NCBI RefSeq assembly: GCF_009674565.1
Contig: NZ_WKJL01000009.1
Coordinates: forward strand, 140,325-204,324
Length of the DNA stretch: 64,000 nucleotides
Source: Duganella aquatilis
GTDB lineage: Bacteria; Pseudomonadota; Gammaproteobacteria; Burkholderiales; Burkholderiaceae_D
Reading direction: 5' to 3'
The notes beneath the pieces are model-generated. The model did no database searches, was not told where the DNA came from, and saw only the letters and a list, made by a program, of their open reading frames with translations. Position numbers and translations under genes: made by a program. Shown one piece after another: positions 1 through 8,561 of this stretch (position 1 is its first letter; each line of letters starts with the position of its first letter).

Positions 1-741
1 GGCCGGCACCTGCGCTTCCAGTACCAGCTCCGCCAGGTTGACGATGCTGTACACCGGCATGTCCAACGCCAGCTTTTCGCCGGCCTGCACGTGGCGCTTG
101 CTGATCACGCCGTCGATCGGCGCCTTGATCACGCCGTCGTTCAGCGCGATGCGCGCCAGTTCGACCATGGCGCTGGCCGACTTGACCGACGCGCGCGCCA
201 AGTCGACCGAGTTCTGCGTCGAATCGTAGGCGTTCTGCGAAATGTATTTCTGCTTGAGCAGGGCCTGGCTGTTGGTTTCGTTCTTGGTGGCCAGTGCCAG
301 CCTGGCCTGCGCTTCATCCAGCATGGCCTGCTGCTGTTGCAGGCGCGCGCGCAGGTCGGCCTGGTCGATGCGGGCCAGCACCTGGCCGGCGCTGACCGCC
401 ATGCCTTCCTGCAGCGTGGTGGCCTCCACCACGCCCGAGACCTTGGACTTGATGGTGGCCGAACTCAGGGGCGCCAGCGAGCCGGAGAGGGGCAAGCTGA
501 CCGCCAATGAGCGGGCGTCGACGGCGGCGATGTCGCCGCTCGACAATTCAAAGATGTCTTTTTTCTCTTTGGCCGGCGTGGCCGAGGCCGAGGCTGCGGC
601 TGGCGCGGCCTCCTGCTTGCCGCGCAGGACGGTCCAGCCGCCGCCGGCCAGCGCGATGACGACCAGCGCCGCGGCCGGCTTGCGCCAGCGCGCGCTGCGC
701 ACGGTGGGCTGGGAAAGTGGGGGTAAAGTTTCTAGTTTCAT
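1..741 (-). CDS. RND efflux periplasmic adaptor (HlyD/MFP family), 3' end outside window
   Basis: Reading leftward from the ATG at 741, the frame stays open to the window edge (247 codons), so the C-terminal part is missing. The N-terminus has a cytosolic stretch, one hydrophobic anchor (about residues 22-34, AALVVIALAGGG) and then an adaptor core. A lipoyl/barrel-sandwich half (LSSATIKSKVSGVV, EGMAVSAGQVLARID) is followed by an alpha-hairpin (ARLQQQQAMLDEAQARLALA) and the second lipoyl half (GVIKAPIDGVISKRHVQAGE). This arrangement is that of membrane fusion proteins that bridge an inner-membrane pump and an outer-membrane channel. The transporter partner would lie left of the window. Substrate cannot be inferred. 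Confidence 0.85.
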   Translation of the reverse strand, partial: MKLETLPPLSQPTVRSARWRKPAAALVVIALAGGGWTVLRGKQEAAPAAASASATPAKEKKDIFELSSGDIAAVDARSLAVSLPLSGSLAPLSSATIKSKVSGVVEATTLQEGMAVSAGQVLARIDQADLRARLQQQQAMLDEAQARLALATKNETNSQALLKQKYISQNAYDSTQNSVDLARASVKSASAMVELARIALNDGVIKAPIDGVISKRHVQAGEKLALDMPVYSIVNLAELVLEAQVPA

Positions 742-870
742 ATCGTTTTTCTGGCCTGAAGTGGTCTCCGCATGCTGCCACTTTAGGCATTTGCAAGGGC
801 TGCGGCCATGCGCATGCGACAAGCGGTGCAAAAGCACGCCTGAACTGCAGAAAAACGGGGGTGACGGCGC

Positions 871-1842
871 TTAATACAGTTTCAGGCGCACCAGGACCTG
901 GCCGTGGTCGGAGGCTTCCGGCCGCGCCTCGGTCAGGTGTTCGTTCAGGTATGTAACATCGACCACCTCGCCGACCGCGTGGCGCGAGGCCGGATTGAAC
1001 TCTTCCGACACCAGCACGTGGTCGATGGTGGCGTGGCGGCCGTCGTGGGCGATGGTGTAGCCGCTGTCGCGCCGGCGCTCGCGGCCGGACTGGATCTGGC
1101 GGCTGTCGAACAGCTGGCCGTGCAGTTCCTCGCCCGGTTCGCAGGCGGCGCCGCCGCCCATCACGATGTGGGTGGTGACGGCGTCGACGGTGTCGTTGAA
1201 GTCGCCCAGCACCACGCGCGGGCGGCGCTGTTCCTTGTCCATTTCGCTGAGCAGCGCGCGCAGCGCCACCGCCTCGGTGCCGCGCCGGATCAGCGAACGC
1301 AGGTTGGCCTGGGCGTGCAGCATGGGATTGTCGCCGGTGTCGCCGATGCGGTAATCGGGCCGCTTGGATTTCAGGTGCACCACGATGACGTCGATGACGC
1401 GCTCGTCCGGCAGGCGCAGCTGCACGTGCAGCGGCGCGCGCGCGAAGCGGTCGGCGTCGCGGCTGCCTTCGGGCAGCGCCACGCCTTGCGGGAACATGAT
1501 GTAGGCCTCGGCCGGGGCGGCCAGCGGCAGGCGCGAGATCAGCGCCAGCTCCGGCGTCATGCGCGGCGCGCCGGTCAGCGGATCGGGCGGCGGCGTGAAG
1601 CCGGTCAGCGTGGCGTGGCGATAATGGGTGCTGCGCGCCAGCACGTCGCGCAGGGCGTCGAGCGAGAAAATTTCCTGCAGGCCGATGACGTCGGCGTCCA
1701 GCTGGTCCAGCTGCTGCGCCGTCCAGGCGACTTTCGCTTCATACTCGGCCTCGGTCAGGGGCGCCAGATTGTCGTACAATTTCGCCCCAGGCTGGGAAAG
1801 ATTGCAAACATTGAAAGTGGCAAAGCGAATTTCCTGCTGCAT
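871..1842 (-). CDS. Endonuclease/exonuclease/phosphatase (EEP) family protein
   Basis: A 323-residue protein of the DNase I/exonuclease III/sphingomyelinase fold. Family motifs are visible: FATFNVCNL near the N-terminus, DADVIGLQEIF (metal-binding Glu), VIVVHLKSKRPD, VVLGDFNDT and the C-terminal SDHGQVLVRL with the catalytic Asp-His. Start chosen at the ATG at 1842, which has GGGAG nine bases upstream; an in-frame TTG at 1851 has no usable spacing. Substrate is not predictable from sequence (nucleic acid, phosphoinositide-like or other phosphodiester). No signal peptide is evident. It is divergent from ybaK with a 23-bp gap. Confidence 0.85.
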   Translation of the reverse strand: MQQEIRFATFNVCNLSQPGAKLYDNLAPLTEAEYEAKVAWTAQQLDQLDADVIGLQEIFSLDALRDVLARSTHYRHATLTGFTPPPDPLTGAPRMTPELALISRLPLAAPAEAYIMFPQGVALPEGSRDADRFARAPLHVQLRLPDERVIDVIVVHLKSKRPDYRIGDTGDNPMLHAQANLRSLIRRGTEAVALRALLSEMDKEQRRPRVVLGDFNDTVDAVTTHIVMGGGAACEPGEELHGQLFDSRQIQSGRERRRDSGYTIAHDGRHATIDHVLVSEEFNPASRHAVGEVVDVTYLNEHLTEARPEASDHGQVLVRLKLY

Positions 1843-1865
1843 AATGGACAACTCCCGATCTCACC

Positions 1866-2357
1866 ATGGCTAAAAAAGAGCATATCTCCGAAACCCCCGC
1901 CACCCAGCTGCTGCGCAAGCACAAGGTGGCGTTCACCGAGCACCCGTACCACTACGAGGAGCACGGCGGCACCGGCGTGTCCTCGCGCGAGCTTGGCGTC
2001 GACGAACATCACGTGGTCAAGACCCTGGTGATGCAGGACGAAGCCGCCAAACCGCTGATTGTGCTGATGCACGGCGATTGCAAGGTCTCCACCAAGAATC
2101 TGGCGCGCAACATCGGCTGCAAGTCCGTTGAACCGTGCAAGCCGGAGGTGGCGTCACGCCACAGCGGCTACATGATCGGCGGAACTTCGCCGTTCGGCAC
2201 CAAGAAGACCATGCCGGTGTACGTAGAGGATAGCATCCTTGCGCTGGAAACGATTTATATCAATGGCGGCAGGCGCGGCTACCTGGTCGGCATCGCGCCC
2301 CAGGTGCTGGTCGACCTGCTGGGCGCCAAGGCGGTGCACTGCGCTCTGGCCGAGTAG
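1866..2357 (+). CDS. ybaK: Cys-tRNA(Pro)/Cys-tRNA(Cys) deacylase, YbaK/EbsC family
   Basis: A 163-residue single-domain protein matching YbaK along its length. It shows the N-terminal TPATQLLRKHKVAFTEHPY segment, the KTLVM block, the conserved lysine in CKVSTKNLAR and the YMIGGTSPFGTKK loop near the active site. Known YbaK hydrolyses cysteine mischarged onto tRNA(Pro) by prolyl-tRNA synthetase, a trans-editing job in the cytosol. Length is normal for the family. It is divergent from the EEP gene and co-directional with plsY 60 bp downstream, but no functional link is implied. Confidence 0.93.
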   Translation: MAKKEHISETPATQLLRKHKVAFTEHPYHYEEHGGTGVSSRELGVDEHHVVKTLVMQDEAAKPLIVLMHGDCKVSTKNLARNIGCKSVEPCKPEVASRHSGYMIGGTSPFGTKKTMPVYVEDSILALETIYINGGRRGYLVGIAPQVLVDLLGAKAVHCALAE

Positions 2358-2416
2358 GGCGCGGCGGTGTATATTCAGCAGCCCTTTCCGGGCGATAACA
2401 AGAATTTGAGGAAAAG

Positions 2417-3046
2417 ATGAATACAGTTTGGATGACCGTGGCCGCCTACCTGATCGGCTCGATCTCATTTGCCGTTGTCAGCAGCAAGTTGTTCGGCCTG
2501 GCCGATCCGCGCACCTACGGCTCGAAAAATCCCGGCGCCACCAATGTGTTGCGTAGCGGCAATAAGGCCGCCGCCATCGTCACCCTACTGGGCGACGCCT
2601 TCAAGGGCTGGCTGGCCGTGTGGCTGGCGATCTGCTTCCAGGAGCGGCTGGGCGTCGGCGACGCCACCGTGGCGCTGGTGGCGCTGGCGGTGTTCCTGGG
2701 CCACCTGTGGCCGGTGTTCTTCCGCTTTGTCGGCGGCAAGGGCGTGGCGACCGCGGCCGGCGTGCTGCTGGGCTTGAATGTCTGGCTGGGCGTCGCCACC
2801 TTGGTGACGTGGGCCGTGGTGGCGTTCGCCTTCCGCTATTCGTCGCTGGCGGCCCTGGTGGCGGCGGTGTTCGCGCCGTTCTATTATGGTTTATTGTTCG
2901 GTGTGGAGCCGCAGCTGGCCGCCGTGTTCATCATGAGCGTGCTGTTGGTTTTCCGTCACGCAAAAAATATCTCCAACCTGATCGCCGGGAAGGAAAGCCG
3001 CATCGGCAGCAAGAGCAAGGATGCGGCCAAGAAGAAAGGTAAATAA
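2417..3046 (+). CDS. plsY: Glycerol-3-phosphate acyltransferase PlsY
   Basis: A 209-residue polytopic inner-membrane enzyme that transfers acyl groups from acyl-phosphate to glycerol-3-phosphate, the first step of phospholipid synthesis. The three PlsY signature loops are visible: GSISFAVV near residue 15, [13 protein letters not shown] near residues 35-47, and [21 protein letters not shown] near residues 95-115. The C-terminus is a lysine-rich cytosolic tail. A GAGG sequence lies upstream of the ATG. Its TAA stop abuts the ATG of the next gene, so the two are probably co-translated. Confidence 0.95.
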   Translation: MNTVWMTVAAYLIGSISFAVVSSKLFGLADPRTYGSKNPGATNVLRSGNKAAAIVTLLGDAFKGWLAVWLAICFQERLGVGDATVALVALAVFLGHLWPVFFRFVGGKGVATAAGVLLGLNVWLGVATLVTWAVVAFAFRYSSLAALVAAVFAPFYYGLLFGVEPQLAAVFIMSVLLVFRHAKNISNLIAGKESRIGSKSKDAAKKKGK

Positions 3047-3697
3047 ATGGCTACTCCGCTGAAAATCGATTTCGTCTCCGACGTCTCCTGCCCATGGTGC
3101 GCCATCGGCCTGAAGTCGCTGGACAAGGCGCTGGCCGCCATCGGCGACGACGCCGACGTCACCATCCACTTCCAGCCGTTCGAGCTGAACGCCGCCATGC
3201 CGCCGGAAGGCCAGGACATCGGCGAGCACCTGACCGAGAAATACGGCTCGACGCCGGAGCAGCAGCAACAGGCGCGCGAGATGATACGCTCGCGCGGCGC
3301 CGACGTCGGCTTCGAGTTCGCGATGGACAAGCGCGGCCGCATCTACAACACCTTCGACGCCCACCGCCTGCTGCACTGGGCCGGCCTGCAGGGCAGGCAG
3401 AAGGAGCTGAAGGAGGCGCTGTTCAAGGCCTACTTCACGCAGGGCCTGGACCCGAGCGCGCACGAGGTGCTGATCTACCTGGCCGGCGAAGTGGGCCTGG
3501 ACAAGGAAGCGGCGCGCCAGGTGCTGCATTCCGGCGAATACGCCGGCGACGTGCGCCAGGCGGAGGAATTCTTCCACCGCCACGGCATCAACTCGGTGCC
3601 GGCCGTGATCATCAACGAGCGCCACCTGATCTCCGGCGGCCAGCCGGCCGCGGTGTTTGAAAAAGCGCTGCGCGACATTATGGCGAAATCGGCATAA
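3047..3697 (+). CDS. DsbA family oxidoreductase, FrnE-like
   Basis: A 216-residue cytosolic thioredoxin-fold protein with an inserted helical domain. The N-terminal FVSDVSCPWCAIG carries a CPWC redox motif at about residues 13-16, and the C-terminal INSVPAVIINERHLISGGQP is the cis-proline segment of the DsbA/FrnE (2-hydroxychromene-2-carboxylate isomerase-like) family. No signal peptide is present, unlike periplasmic DsbA. It starts immediately after the plsY stop codon. The family is linked to thiol oxidation and oxidative stress in other bacteria; the substrate here is unknown. Confidence 0.9.
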   Translation: MATPLKIDFVSDVSCPWCAIGLKSLDKALAAIGDDADVTIHFQPFELNAAMPPEGQDIGEHLTEKYGSTPEQQQQAREMIRSRGADVGFEFAMDKRGRIYNTFDAHRLLHWAGLQGRQKELKEALFKAYFTQGLDPSAHEVLIYLAGEVGLDKEAARQVLHSGEYAGDVRQAEEFFHRHGINSVPAVIINERHLISGGQPAAVFEKALRDIMAKSA

Positions 3698-3711
3698 AAA
3701 GTGCCGGCCAG

Positions 3712-3744
3712 GCGGGAGAGGCCGCTCCCGCCGATCTTGTTTTG
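3712..3744 (+). terminator. Rho-independent-type hairpin after the DsbA-like gene
   Basis: Perfect 8-bp stem GGCGGGAG / CTCCCGCC with a 6-nt loop, 14 bp after the stop codon, followed a few bases later by TTGTTTT. The T tract is displaced from the stem, so termination strength is uncertain. Confidence 0.6.
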
Positions 3745-3752
3745 CTATAAAC
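3744..3752 (+). promoter_or_regulatory. Extended -10 promoter candidate for the GAF-GGDEF gene
   Basis: TGCTATAAA (TG-N-TATAAA) lies 40 bp before the start codon with no good -35 element. The same TGCTATA form occurs before rpsU and rpoD in this window, which supports it as a real sigma-70 extended -10 site. It partly overlaps the T tract of the preceding terminator. Confidence 0.45.
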
Positions 3753-3792
3753 TCCCTGGGTAAGAGATTGTTGTCACTATCCAGGGAAGCCC

Positions 3793-4845
3793 ATGCTGGC
3801 CGCAGAAAAAGTACACACGCTGTTTACCGCCAAATCGCCGGCCGATAATTTCCGCATCGCCGCGCTGCACCGCTATCACATCCTCGACACCCCCGCCTGC
3901 GAAGACTTCAGCTTCCTGACCGAACTGGCGGCGAAAATCTGCGAGGCGCCTTACGCCTTCATTTCGCTGGTCGATGCCGAGCGCGTGTGGATCAAATCCT
4001 GCGCCGGCATGCACATGGGCGAACTGCCGCGCGGCGAGAGCTACTGCTCGCTGGCGGTGCTGGGCGACGCCGTCACCGAAATCCCCGACCTGCGGCTGGA
4101 CCCGCGCACCGCGCAGATGCGGCTGACCGTCAGCGAACCCTATATGCGCATGTACAGCAGCGTGGCGCTGACCTCGTCGGACGGCTTCGCCATCGGCACG
4201 CTGTGCGTGCTGGACACGCGGCCGGGACGCCTGAGCGACGACAAGCGCGCCATGCTGGCCAAGCTGGCGCGCCAGGTGATGGCGCTGATCGAACTGCGCG
4301 CCAACGAGAAAACGCTGGAAGCCACGGTGCGCGAGCTGGAAATGCTGGCCACCACCGACGACCTGACCGGCCTGCACAACCGCCGCTCGCTGCTGCACCG
4401 CCTGAAGTTCGAAACGGCGCGCGCCAAGCGTTTCCGCTCGCCGCTGTCGGCGGTGATGATCGACCTCGATCACTTCAAGAAAATCAACGACGAACATGGC
4501 CACGCGGTGGGCGACCAGGTGCTGACCTCGCTGGGCAAGCTGCTGCGCGAGAACGTGCGGGTGATCGACATCCCCGGCCGCTACGGCGGGGAGGAGCTGT
4601 GCGTGATCCTGCCATCGACGCCGCTGGAAGGCGCCTGCAAGTTCGCCGAAACGCTGCGCGCCAAGATCGAGGCGCAGGTGCATTACGCCGGCACGCAGCC
4701 GGTGCACGTGACGGCCAGCCTGGGCGTCGGTTCGTTCGATCACATGGAAATCGCGGATGCGGAAAGCCTGCTGCGGCAGGCCGACACCGCGCTCTATCGC
4801 GCCAAGCACGGCGGCCGCAATCGCGTGGAGTGCGGCGCCACATAA
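3793..4845 (+). CDS. GAF-domain diguanylate cyclase
   Basis: A 350-residue cytosolic protein that should make c-di-GMP. Residues ~15-170 form a GAF sensor domain (RYHILDTP, ISLVDAERVWIKS, FAIGTLCVLD); a short helix leads to a GGDEF domain at ~185-345 with TTDDLTGLHNRR, DLDHFKKINDEHGHAVGD and the active-site RYGGEELC. RVID lies exactly five residues before GGEEL, matching the RxxD inhibitory site, so product feedback inhibition is likely. The GAF ligand is unknown. DUF427 follows 12 bp later. Confidence 0.93.
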   Translation: MLAAEKVHTLFTAKSPADNFRIAALHRYHILDTPACEDFSFLTELAAKICEAPYAFISLVDAERVWIKSCAGMHMGELPRGESYCSLAVLGDAVTEIPDLRLDPRTAQMRLTVSEPYMRMYSSVALTSSDGFAIGTLCVLDTRPGRLSDDKRAMLAKLARQVMALIELRANEKTLEATVRELEMLATTDDLTGLHNRRSLLHRLKFETARAKRFRSPLSAVMIDLDHFKKINDEHGHAVGDQVLTSLGKLLRENVRVIDIPGRYGGEELCVILPSTPLEGACKFAETLRAKIEAQVHYAGTQPVHVTASLGVGSFDHMEIADAESLLRQADTALYRAKHGGRNRVECGAT

Positions 4846-4857
4846 AGGAGACTGGTC

Positions 4858-5148
4858 ATGCCTACCGCTAGCTGGAATGGCGTCGTCATCGCGCAGGCGA
4901 ACGACGACGAAGTTGAAATCGTGGAGAACAATGTCTACTTCCCGCCGTCCAGCGTGAAGCGCGAATATCTGCAGGCGAGCAGCCACACCTCGCGCTGTCC
5001 GTGGAAGGGCCTGGCCAGCTACTATTCGCTCAACGTGAACGGCAAGGTCAACGAGAACGCGGCCTGGTACTACCCGGAGCCTTCCGAGAAGGCGGCGCAG
5101 ATCAAGGATCACGTGGCGTTCTGGCGCGGCGTCGAGGTGCAGCGCTAA
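4858..5148 (+). CDS. DUF427 domain protein
   Basis: A 96-residue protein matching the DUF427 pattern: ATWNG-like start (ASWNGVVIAQ), VENNVYFPPSSV, the conserved HTSRCPWKGLASYYSLNV core and a C-terminal AWYYPEPSEKAAQIKDHVAFW. The Cys-Pro-Trp-Lys-Gly block is the family hallmark. A GGAGA ribosome-binding sequence lies in AAAGGAGACTGGTC before the ATG. The biochemical role of DUF427 is not established. It sits between the cyclase and the YdjM-like gene and its stop codon touches the TTG start of the latter, suggesting co-translation. Confidence 0.88.
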   Translation: MPTASWNGVVIAQANDDEVEIVENNVYFPPSSVKREYLQASSHTSRCPWKGLASYYSLNVNGKVNENAAWYYPEPSEKAAQIKDHVAFWRGVEVQR

Positions 5149-6312
5149 TTGGATAACATCACCCATAGCATCATCGGGTTTGGCGTCGGCGAGCTTGTGC
5201 ACCGCAGCTTGCCGGCGGAAGCGGACACTGTGGCGCAGCGCGTGCGGCACCGGCTGCTGCTGGTGTCCTGTGCGCTGGCCAGCAACTTCCCCGATCTCGA
5301 CCTGTTCCTGACCAGGCTGCTGCCCGATCCGCTGGGCTATCTGCTGAACCATCGCGGGCATACGCATACGGCGCTGTGGGCGGTGCCGCAGGCCTTGCTG
5401 CTGGCGGCCTTGTTGTGGCTATGCTGGCCGTCGGCGCGGGCGCTGCTGCGCGCCAGCCGGCCGGCGCGGCTTGGCCTGGCGCTCAGTGTGGGGCTCGGCT
5501 TTGCGCTGCATCTGCTGATGGACTTCACCAATTCGTATGGCGTGCATCCGTGGTATCCGTTCGACGGGCGCTGGCTGTACGGCGATATGGTGTTCATCGT
5601 CGAGCCGCTGTTCTGGGTGGCGATCGGCGTGCCGATGGCGTTGATCATGCGCTGGCGCGGGCTGCGCATCGGCGGGTTGCTGGTGCTGTTCGGCGCCTTG
5701 GTGGTGTTTGCGGCGCGCGGTTATCTGGGCTGGATTTCGTTTGCGGCGCTGCTGCTGATTGCGTTGATGTGCGGCTGGGCGCAATGGCGTTCCGGCCCGC
5801 AGGGACGCGGCGGGCTGCTGCTGGCGCTGGGCGTCAGCGTTGCCTTTATCGGCGTGCAGGGCGTGGCCTCGCACGCGGCGAGGGTGCAAATCACGGCGGC
5901 CGTGAAGGCCATGAATCCCGATGTGCAGGTGCTGGATGTGGCGCTGACGGCGTTCCCGTCGCAGCCGCTGTGCTGGAGCTATATCACCATGGAAGTGACC
6001 GGCGCGCAGTACCGCATGCGCGGCGGCGTGGTCCATCTGGCGGACGGCAGCTGCCCGGCCGGGCTGTCCATAGCGCCGTCGGCGGTGACCGGCAGCGTGC
6101 AGGAACTGCGCGCGCTGAAGGCCGGCAACTGCCAGGTCGACGCCTGGCTGCGCTTCGGCCGCATGCCGCTGCTGGCGGATGGCATGCTGTCCGATTACCG
6201 CTTCGCGGGCACGCCGCGCGGCAATTTCACCACGCTGCATATTTCGCCGACCGCCCCATGTCCGGCTGGCGTGCCGGCGTGGGGCTATCCGCGCGCGGAC
6301 CTGCTGAATTAG
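5149..6312 (+). CDS. YdjM/DUF457-type membrane-bound metal-dependent hydrolase
   Basis: A 387-residue polytopic protein. The start is a TTG directly after the DUF427 stop (TAATTG); no other in-frame start precedes the conserved N-terminal MDNITHSIIG, so the TTG is decided by homology. Family metal-ligand motifs follow in order: THS at the N-terminus, NFPDLDLF at ~47, HRGHTHTALW at ~65 and HLLMDFTNSYGV at ~120. Hydrophobic segments occupy ~80-235, and a soluble C-terminal domain (~245-387) follows. E. coli YdjM is a LexA-regulated protein of unknown substrate. The 3' end overlaps the convergent SDR gene by 4 bp. Confidence 0.87.
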   Translation: MDNITHSIIGFGVGELVHRSLPAEADTVAQRVRHRLLLVSCALASNFPDLDLFLTRLLPDPLGYLLNHRGHTHTALWAVPQALLLAALLWLCWPSARALLRASRPARLGLALSVGLGFALHLLMDFTNSYGVHPWYPFDGRWLYGDMVFIVEPLFWVAIGVPMALIMRWRGLRIGGLLVLFGALVVFAARGYLGWISFAALLLIALMCGWAQWRSGPQGRGGLLLALGVSVAFIGVQGVASHAARVQITAAVKAMNPDVQVLDVALTAFPSQPLCWSYITMEVTGAQYRMRGGVVHLADGSCPAGLSIAPSAVTGSVQELRALKAGNCQVDAWLRFGRMPLLADGMLSDYRFAGTPRGNFTTLHISPTAPCPAGVPAWGYPRADLLN

Positions 6313-7151
6313 GCGTGGTCGGTGGAGAGGGCGAGGTCCAGCCACTCCGCCATCTCTTTTTCGACGAACTGGTTTTTGGCGCGCACGCGCTGCACCGTGT
6401 CCGAACCCAGTTGCAGGCGCACCGGCGGCGTGGCGCTGTCGGCCAGTTGCAGCAGGGCGCCGGCCAGCTTGAGCGGATCGCCGGGCTGCGCATGATTCAC
6501 GTCCGCCGCGAACGAGCGCATCGCGCCGACCGTGGCGGCATACGAATCGATGCGGTCGCGTGTCGACACCAGCGAGGTCGTGTCGAGGAAGTCGGTGCGG
6601 AAGAAGCCCGGTTCCACCACGGTGACCTGGATGTTCAGCGGCTCCAGTTCCATCGCCAGCGCCTCGCTCAAGCCTTCAACCGCGAACTTGGTCGAGCCGT
6701 ACACGCCCCAGCCGGCATACGACGAATAGCCGCCCACCGACGAGATGTTGATCACGTGCCCGCTGCCCTGGCGGCGCATCACCGGCAGCACAGCGCGAGT
6801 GACGTTGAGCAGGCCGAAGACGTTGGTCTCGTACACGGCGCGCACTTCCTCGCCGCTGGCTTCTTCCACCGCGCCGAGCAGGCCGTAGCCGGCGTTGTTG
6901 ACCAGGACGTCGATGCGGCCGAAGCGCGCCACCGCCTGTTGCGCGGCGGTGATGGCCTGGGCTTCCAGCTTGACGTCCAGGCGCAGCACCAGCAGGTTGG
7001 GATGCTCGCCCAGCGCGGCGGTAACAGTGTGCGGATCGCGTGCGGTGGCCACCACCAGGTCGCCGCGCTCCAGCGCTTTTTGCGCCGTCAGGACGCCGAA
7101 GCCGCGCGATGCGCCGGTGATGAACCAAACTTTTTGTGCAGTGCCAGTCAT
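6309..7151 (-). CDS. Short-chain dehydrogenase/reductase (classical SDR)
   Basis: A 280-residue NAD(P)-dependent oxidoreductase. It shows the cofactor loop TGASRGFG at ~residue 11, NNAGYG at ~87, the catalytic serine in NISSVGG and YGSTK (Tyr-xxx-Lys) near residues 150-154. The PGFFRTDF segment after the active site is typical of SDRs acting on small carbonyl substrates; the exact substrate cannot be named. A LysR regulator is divergently transcribed 114 bp away and is its probable regulator. Confidence 0.9.
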   Translation of the reverse strand: MTGTAQKVWFITGASRGFGVLTAQKALERGDLVVATARDPHTVTAALGEHPNLLVLRLDVKLEAQAITAAQQAVARFGRIDVLVNNAGYGLLGAVEEASGEEVRAVYETNVFGLLNVTRAVLPVMRRQGSGHVINISSVGGYSSYAGWGVYGSTKFAVEGLSEALAMELEPLNIQVTVVEPGFFRTDFLDTTSLVSTRDRIDSYAATVGAMRSFAADVNHAQPGDPLKLAGALLQLADSATPPVRLQLGSDTVQRVRAKNQFVEKEMAEWLDLALSTDHA

Positions 7152-7265
7152 GATGATTTCCTTTCGGTGTGTGAGTTGATGGAGGCAAGTTTAGGCCGCC
7201 GTTACCTGCTACACTAGCCATAGGAAAGCTGTTTGATTTTCACCTTTTGGTTGTAAATAAAAACC

Positions 7266-8201
7266 ATGGATAAAGCCCGGGTCATCAGTTTGTTCATTGG
7301 CGTGGTGCGCGCCAAAAGCTTCAGCCAGGCGGCGGTGGATGCGGGGCTGACGCCGCAGGCGGTCAGCAAGGCGGTGCGGCAACTGGAGGAGCATCTGGGC
7401 GTGCGGCTGTTCCACCGCACCACGCGCAGCCTGAGCCTGACCGACGACGGCGCGCGGCTGTTCGAGCTGGCCAATCCCGGCCTGCGCCTGCTGGACGAGG
7501 CGCTGGAGCAGATCCAGAGCAGCCGGCTGGAAGTCGAGGGCCTGATCCGGCTGGCGGCGCCGACCTCGATCGGCAACGCCATCATCGTGCCGCTGCTGCA
7601 GGAGTTCCAGCAGCGCTATCCGGGCACGCATTTCGACATCCAGCTGGACGACCATTTCACCGATCTGGTGGAAAGCAAGATCGACGTCGGCTTCCGCGCC
7701 GGCGGCCCGCCCGAGCGCAACCTGGTGGCGCGCGCGCTGGGCGACATGATGCTGCTGGTGTGCGCCACGCCCGGCTATCTGGAGCGCTTCGGTGTGCCGC
7801 GCACGGTGGCCGACCTGGCGCGCCATCGCTGCACCGGCTTCCGTCATCCCAATACCGGCCGCATGATGCCGTGGGAGCTGCACGTCGACGGCGCCACCGT
7901 CTACCAGGACGTGCCGGCGGTGGCCAGTTTCAATACGGTGGAAGGGGAGCTGGCGTCGGTGCTGTGCGGGACCGGCATCGGCCAGGTGCCGGTGTTCATG
8001 ATCGAACGCGAGCTGGCCGCCGGCGCGCTGGTGCCGCTGCTGACGCAGACCATCACCTCCAATCGCGGCGTGTTCATGTACTACCAGCAGCGCACGCAGA
8101 TGCCGCTGCGGGTGCGGCATTTCATCGATTTTGTCTCGGCACAGGCGCCGTTGCGCCTTCAAGGGCAGCGCCGGGCTGTCAATGCGGCGAAAGCAAGATA
8201 A
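7266..8201 (+). CDS. LysR family transcriptional regulator
   Basis: A 311-residue protein with an N-terminal winged HTH at ~1-60 (SFSQAAVDAGLTPQAVSKAVRQLEEHLGVRLFHRTTRSLSLT, split here only by prose limits) and a C-terminal periplasmic-binding-like effector domain from ~90 to 300. It is divergent from the SDR gene, the usual LysR-target layout, so it probably controls that gene and itself from the shared 114-bp region. The effector is unknown. Confidence 0.93.
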   Translation: MDKARVISLFIGVVRAKSFSQAAVDAGLTPQAVSKAVRQLEEHLGVRLFHRTTRSLSLTDDGARLFELANPGLRLLDEALEQIQSSRLEVEGLIRLAAPTSIGNAIIVPLLQEFQQRYPGTHFDIQLDDHFTDLVESKIDVGFRAGGPPERNLVARALGDMMLLVCATPGYLERFGVPRTVADLARHRCTGFRHPNTGRMMPWELHVDGATVYQDVPAVASFNTVEGELASVLCGTGIGQVPVFMIERELAAGALVPLLTQTITSNRGVFMYYQQRTQMPLRVRHFIDFVSAQAPLRLQGQRRAVNAAKAR

Positions 8202-8295
8202 CTGCGGAAATAGGTGCGTGTGTGCACGGTTGCGGTGCTCGAAGCGTTATATCGTGTGGCAACTTCACCACAAAAGCGCCTAGAATCAAGCTGAC

Positions 8296-8313
8296 TAGGC
8301 AGCTTTCTGCCTA
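8296..8313. terminator. Perfect hairpin downstream of LysR gene
   Basis: TAGGCAG-CTTT-CTGCCTA, a perfect 7-bp stem with a 4-nt loop, placed 95 bp after the LysR stop and 6 bp before the sigma-54 element. There is no strong T tract, so it may be a weak terminator or a protein-binding dyad rather than a classical terminator. Confidence 0.4.
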
Positions 8314-8319
8314 TTTGGT

Positions 8320-8335
8320 TGGCACAACAATTGCA
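8320..8335 (+). promoter_or_regulatory. Sigma-54 (RpoN) promoter
   Basis: TGGCACAACAATTGCA fits the -24/-12 consensus TGGCAC-N5-TTGCA. The GG (8321-8322) and GC (8333-8334) are separated by exactly ten bases. The expected transcript start is near 8346, giving a leader of about 33 nt before the small membrane-protein gene. Confidence 0.8.
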
Positions 8336-8378
8336 TTGCCCTCCAGAAAGGACGATGATCGATTACATGGAGGCTGTT

Positions 8379-8561
8379 ATGAATACCGCAACTGAAAAAG
8401 ACAACAACACCGTCGTGCACGAATCGCCGGCCGACGAACATCGCCTGCGCAGCGAGCGCATTGCCGCCCGTGGCGTCAGCCTGAGCAAAGGCAAGGCCAA
8501 GTACTGGATCCCGCTGGTCGGCCTGGCGGTTCTCGCCGGCATGGCCTTCGCGTCGACTTAA
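8379..8561 (+). CDS. Small single-pass membrane protein of unknown function
   Basis: A 60-residue protein starting at the ATG preceded by GGAGG with six-base spacing; an upstream in-frame ATG at 8319 overlaps the sigma-54 promoter and is unlikely. Residues 1-38 are hydrophilic and charged; residues ~42-57 ([16 protein letters not shown]) form one transmembrane helix near the C-terminus, so the bulk is probably cytosolic or the protein is tail-anchored. No family was recognised. A sigma-54 promoter lies directly upstream, suggesting conditional expression (nitrogen, motility or envelope stress). The stop overlaps convergent tsaD by 4 bp. Confidence 0.75.
   Translation: MNTATEKDNNTVVHESPADEHRLRSERIAARGVSLSKGKAKYWIPLVGLAVLAGMAFAST

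Noticed and set aside
3745..5367. 540-codon leftward frame over the GAF-GGDEF and DUF427 genes
   Set aside because: Shadow of real genes; composition dominated by Arg, Ala, His, Gln, no domain.
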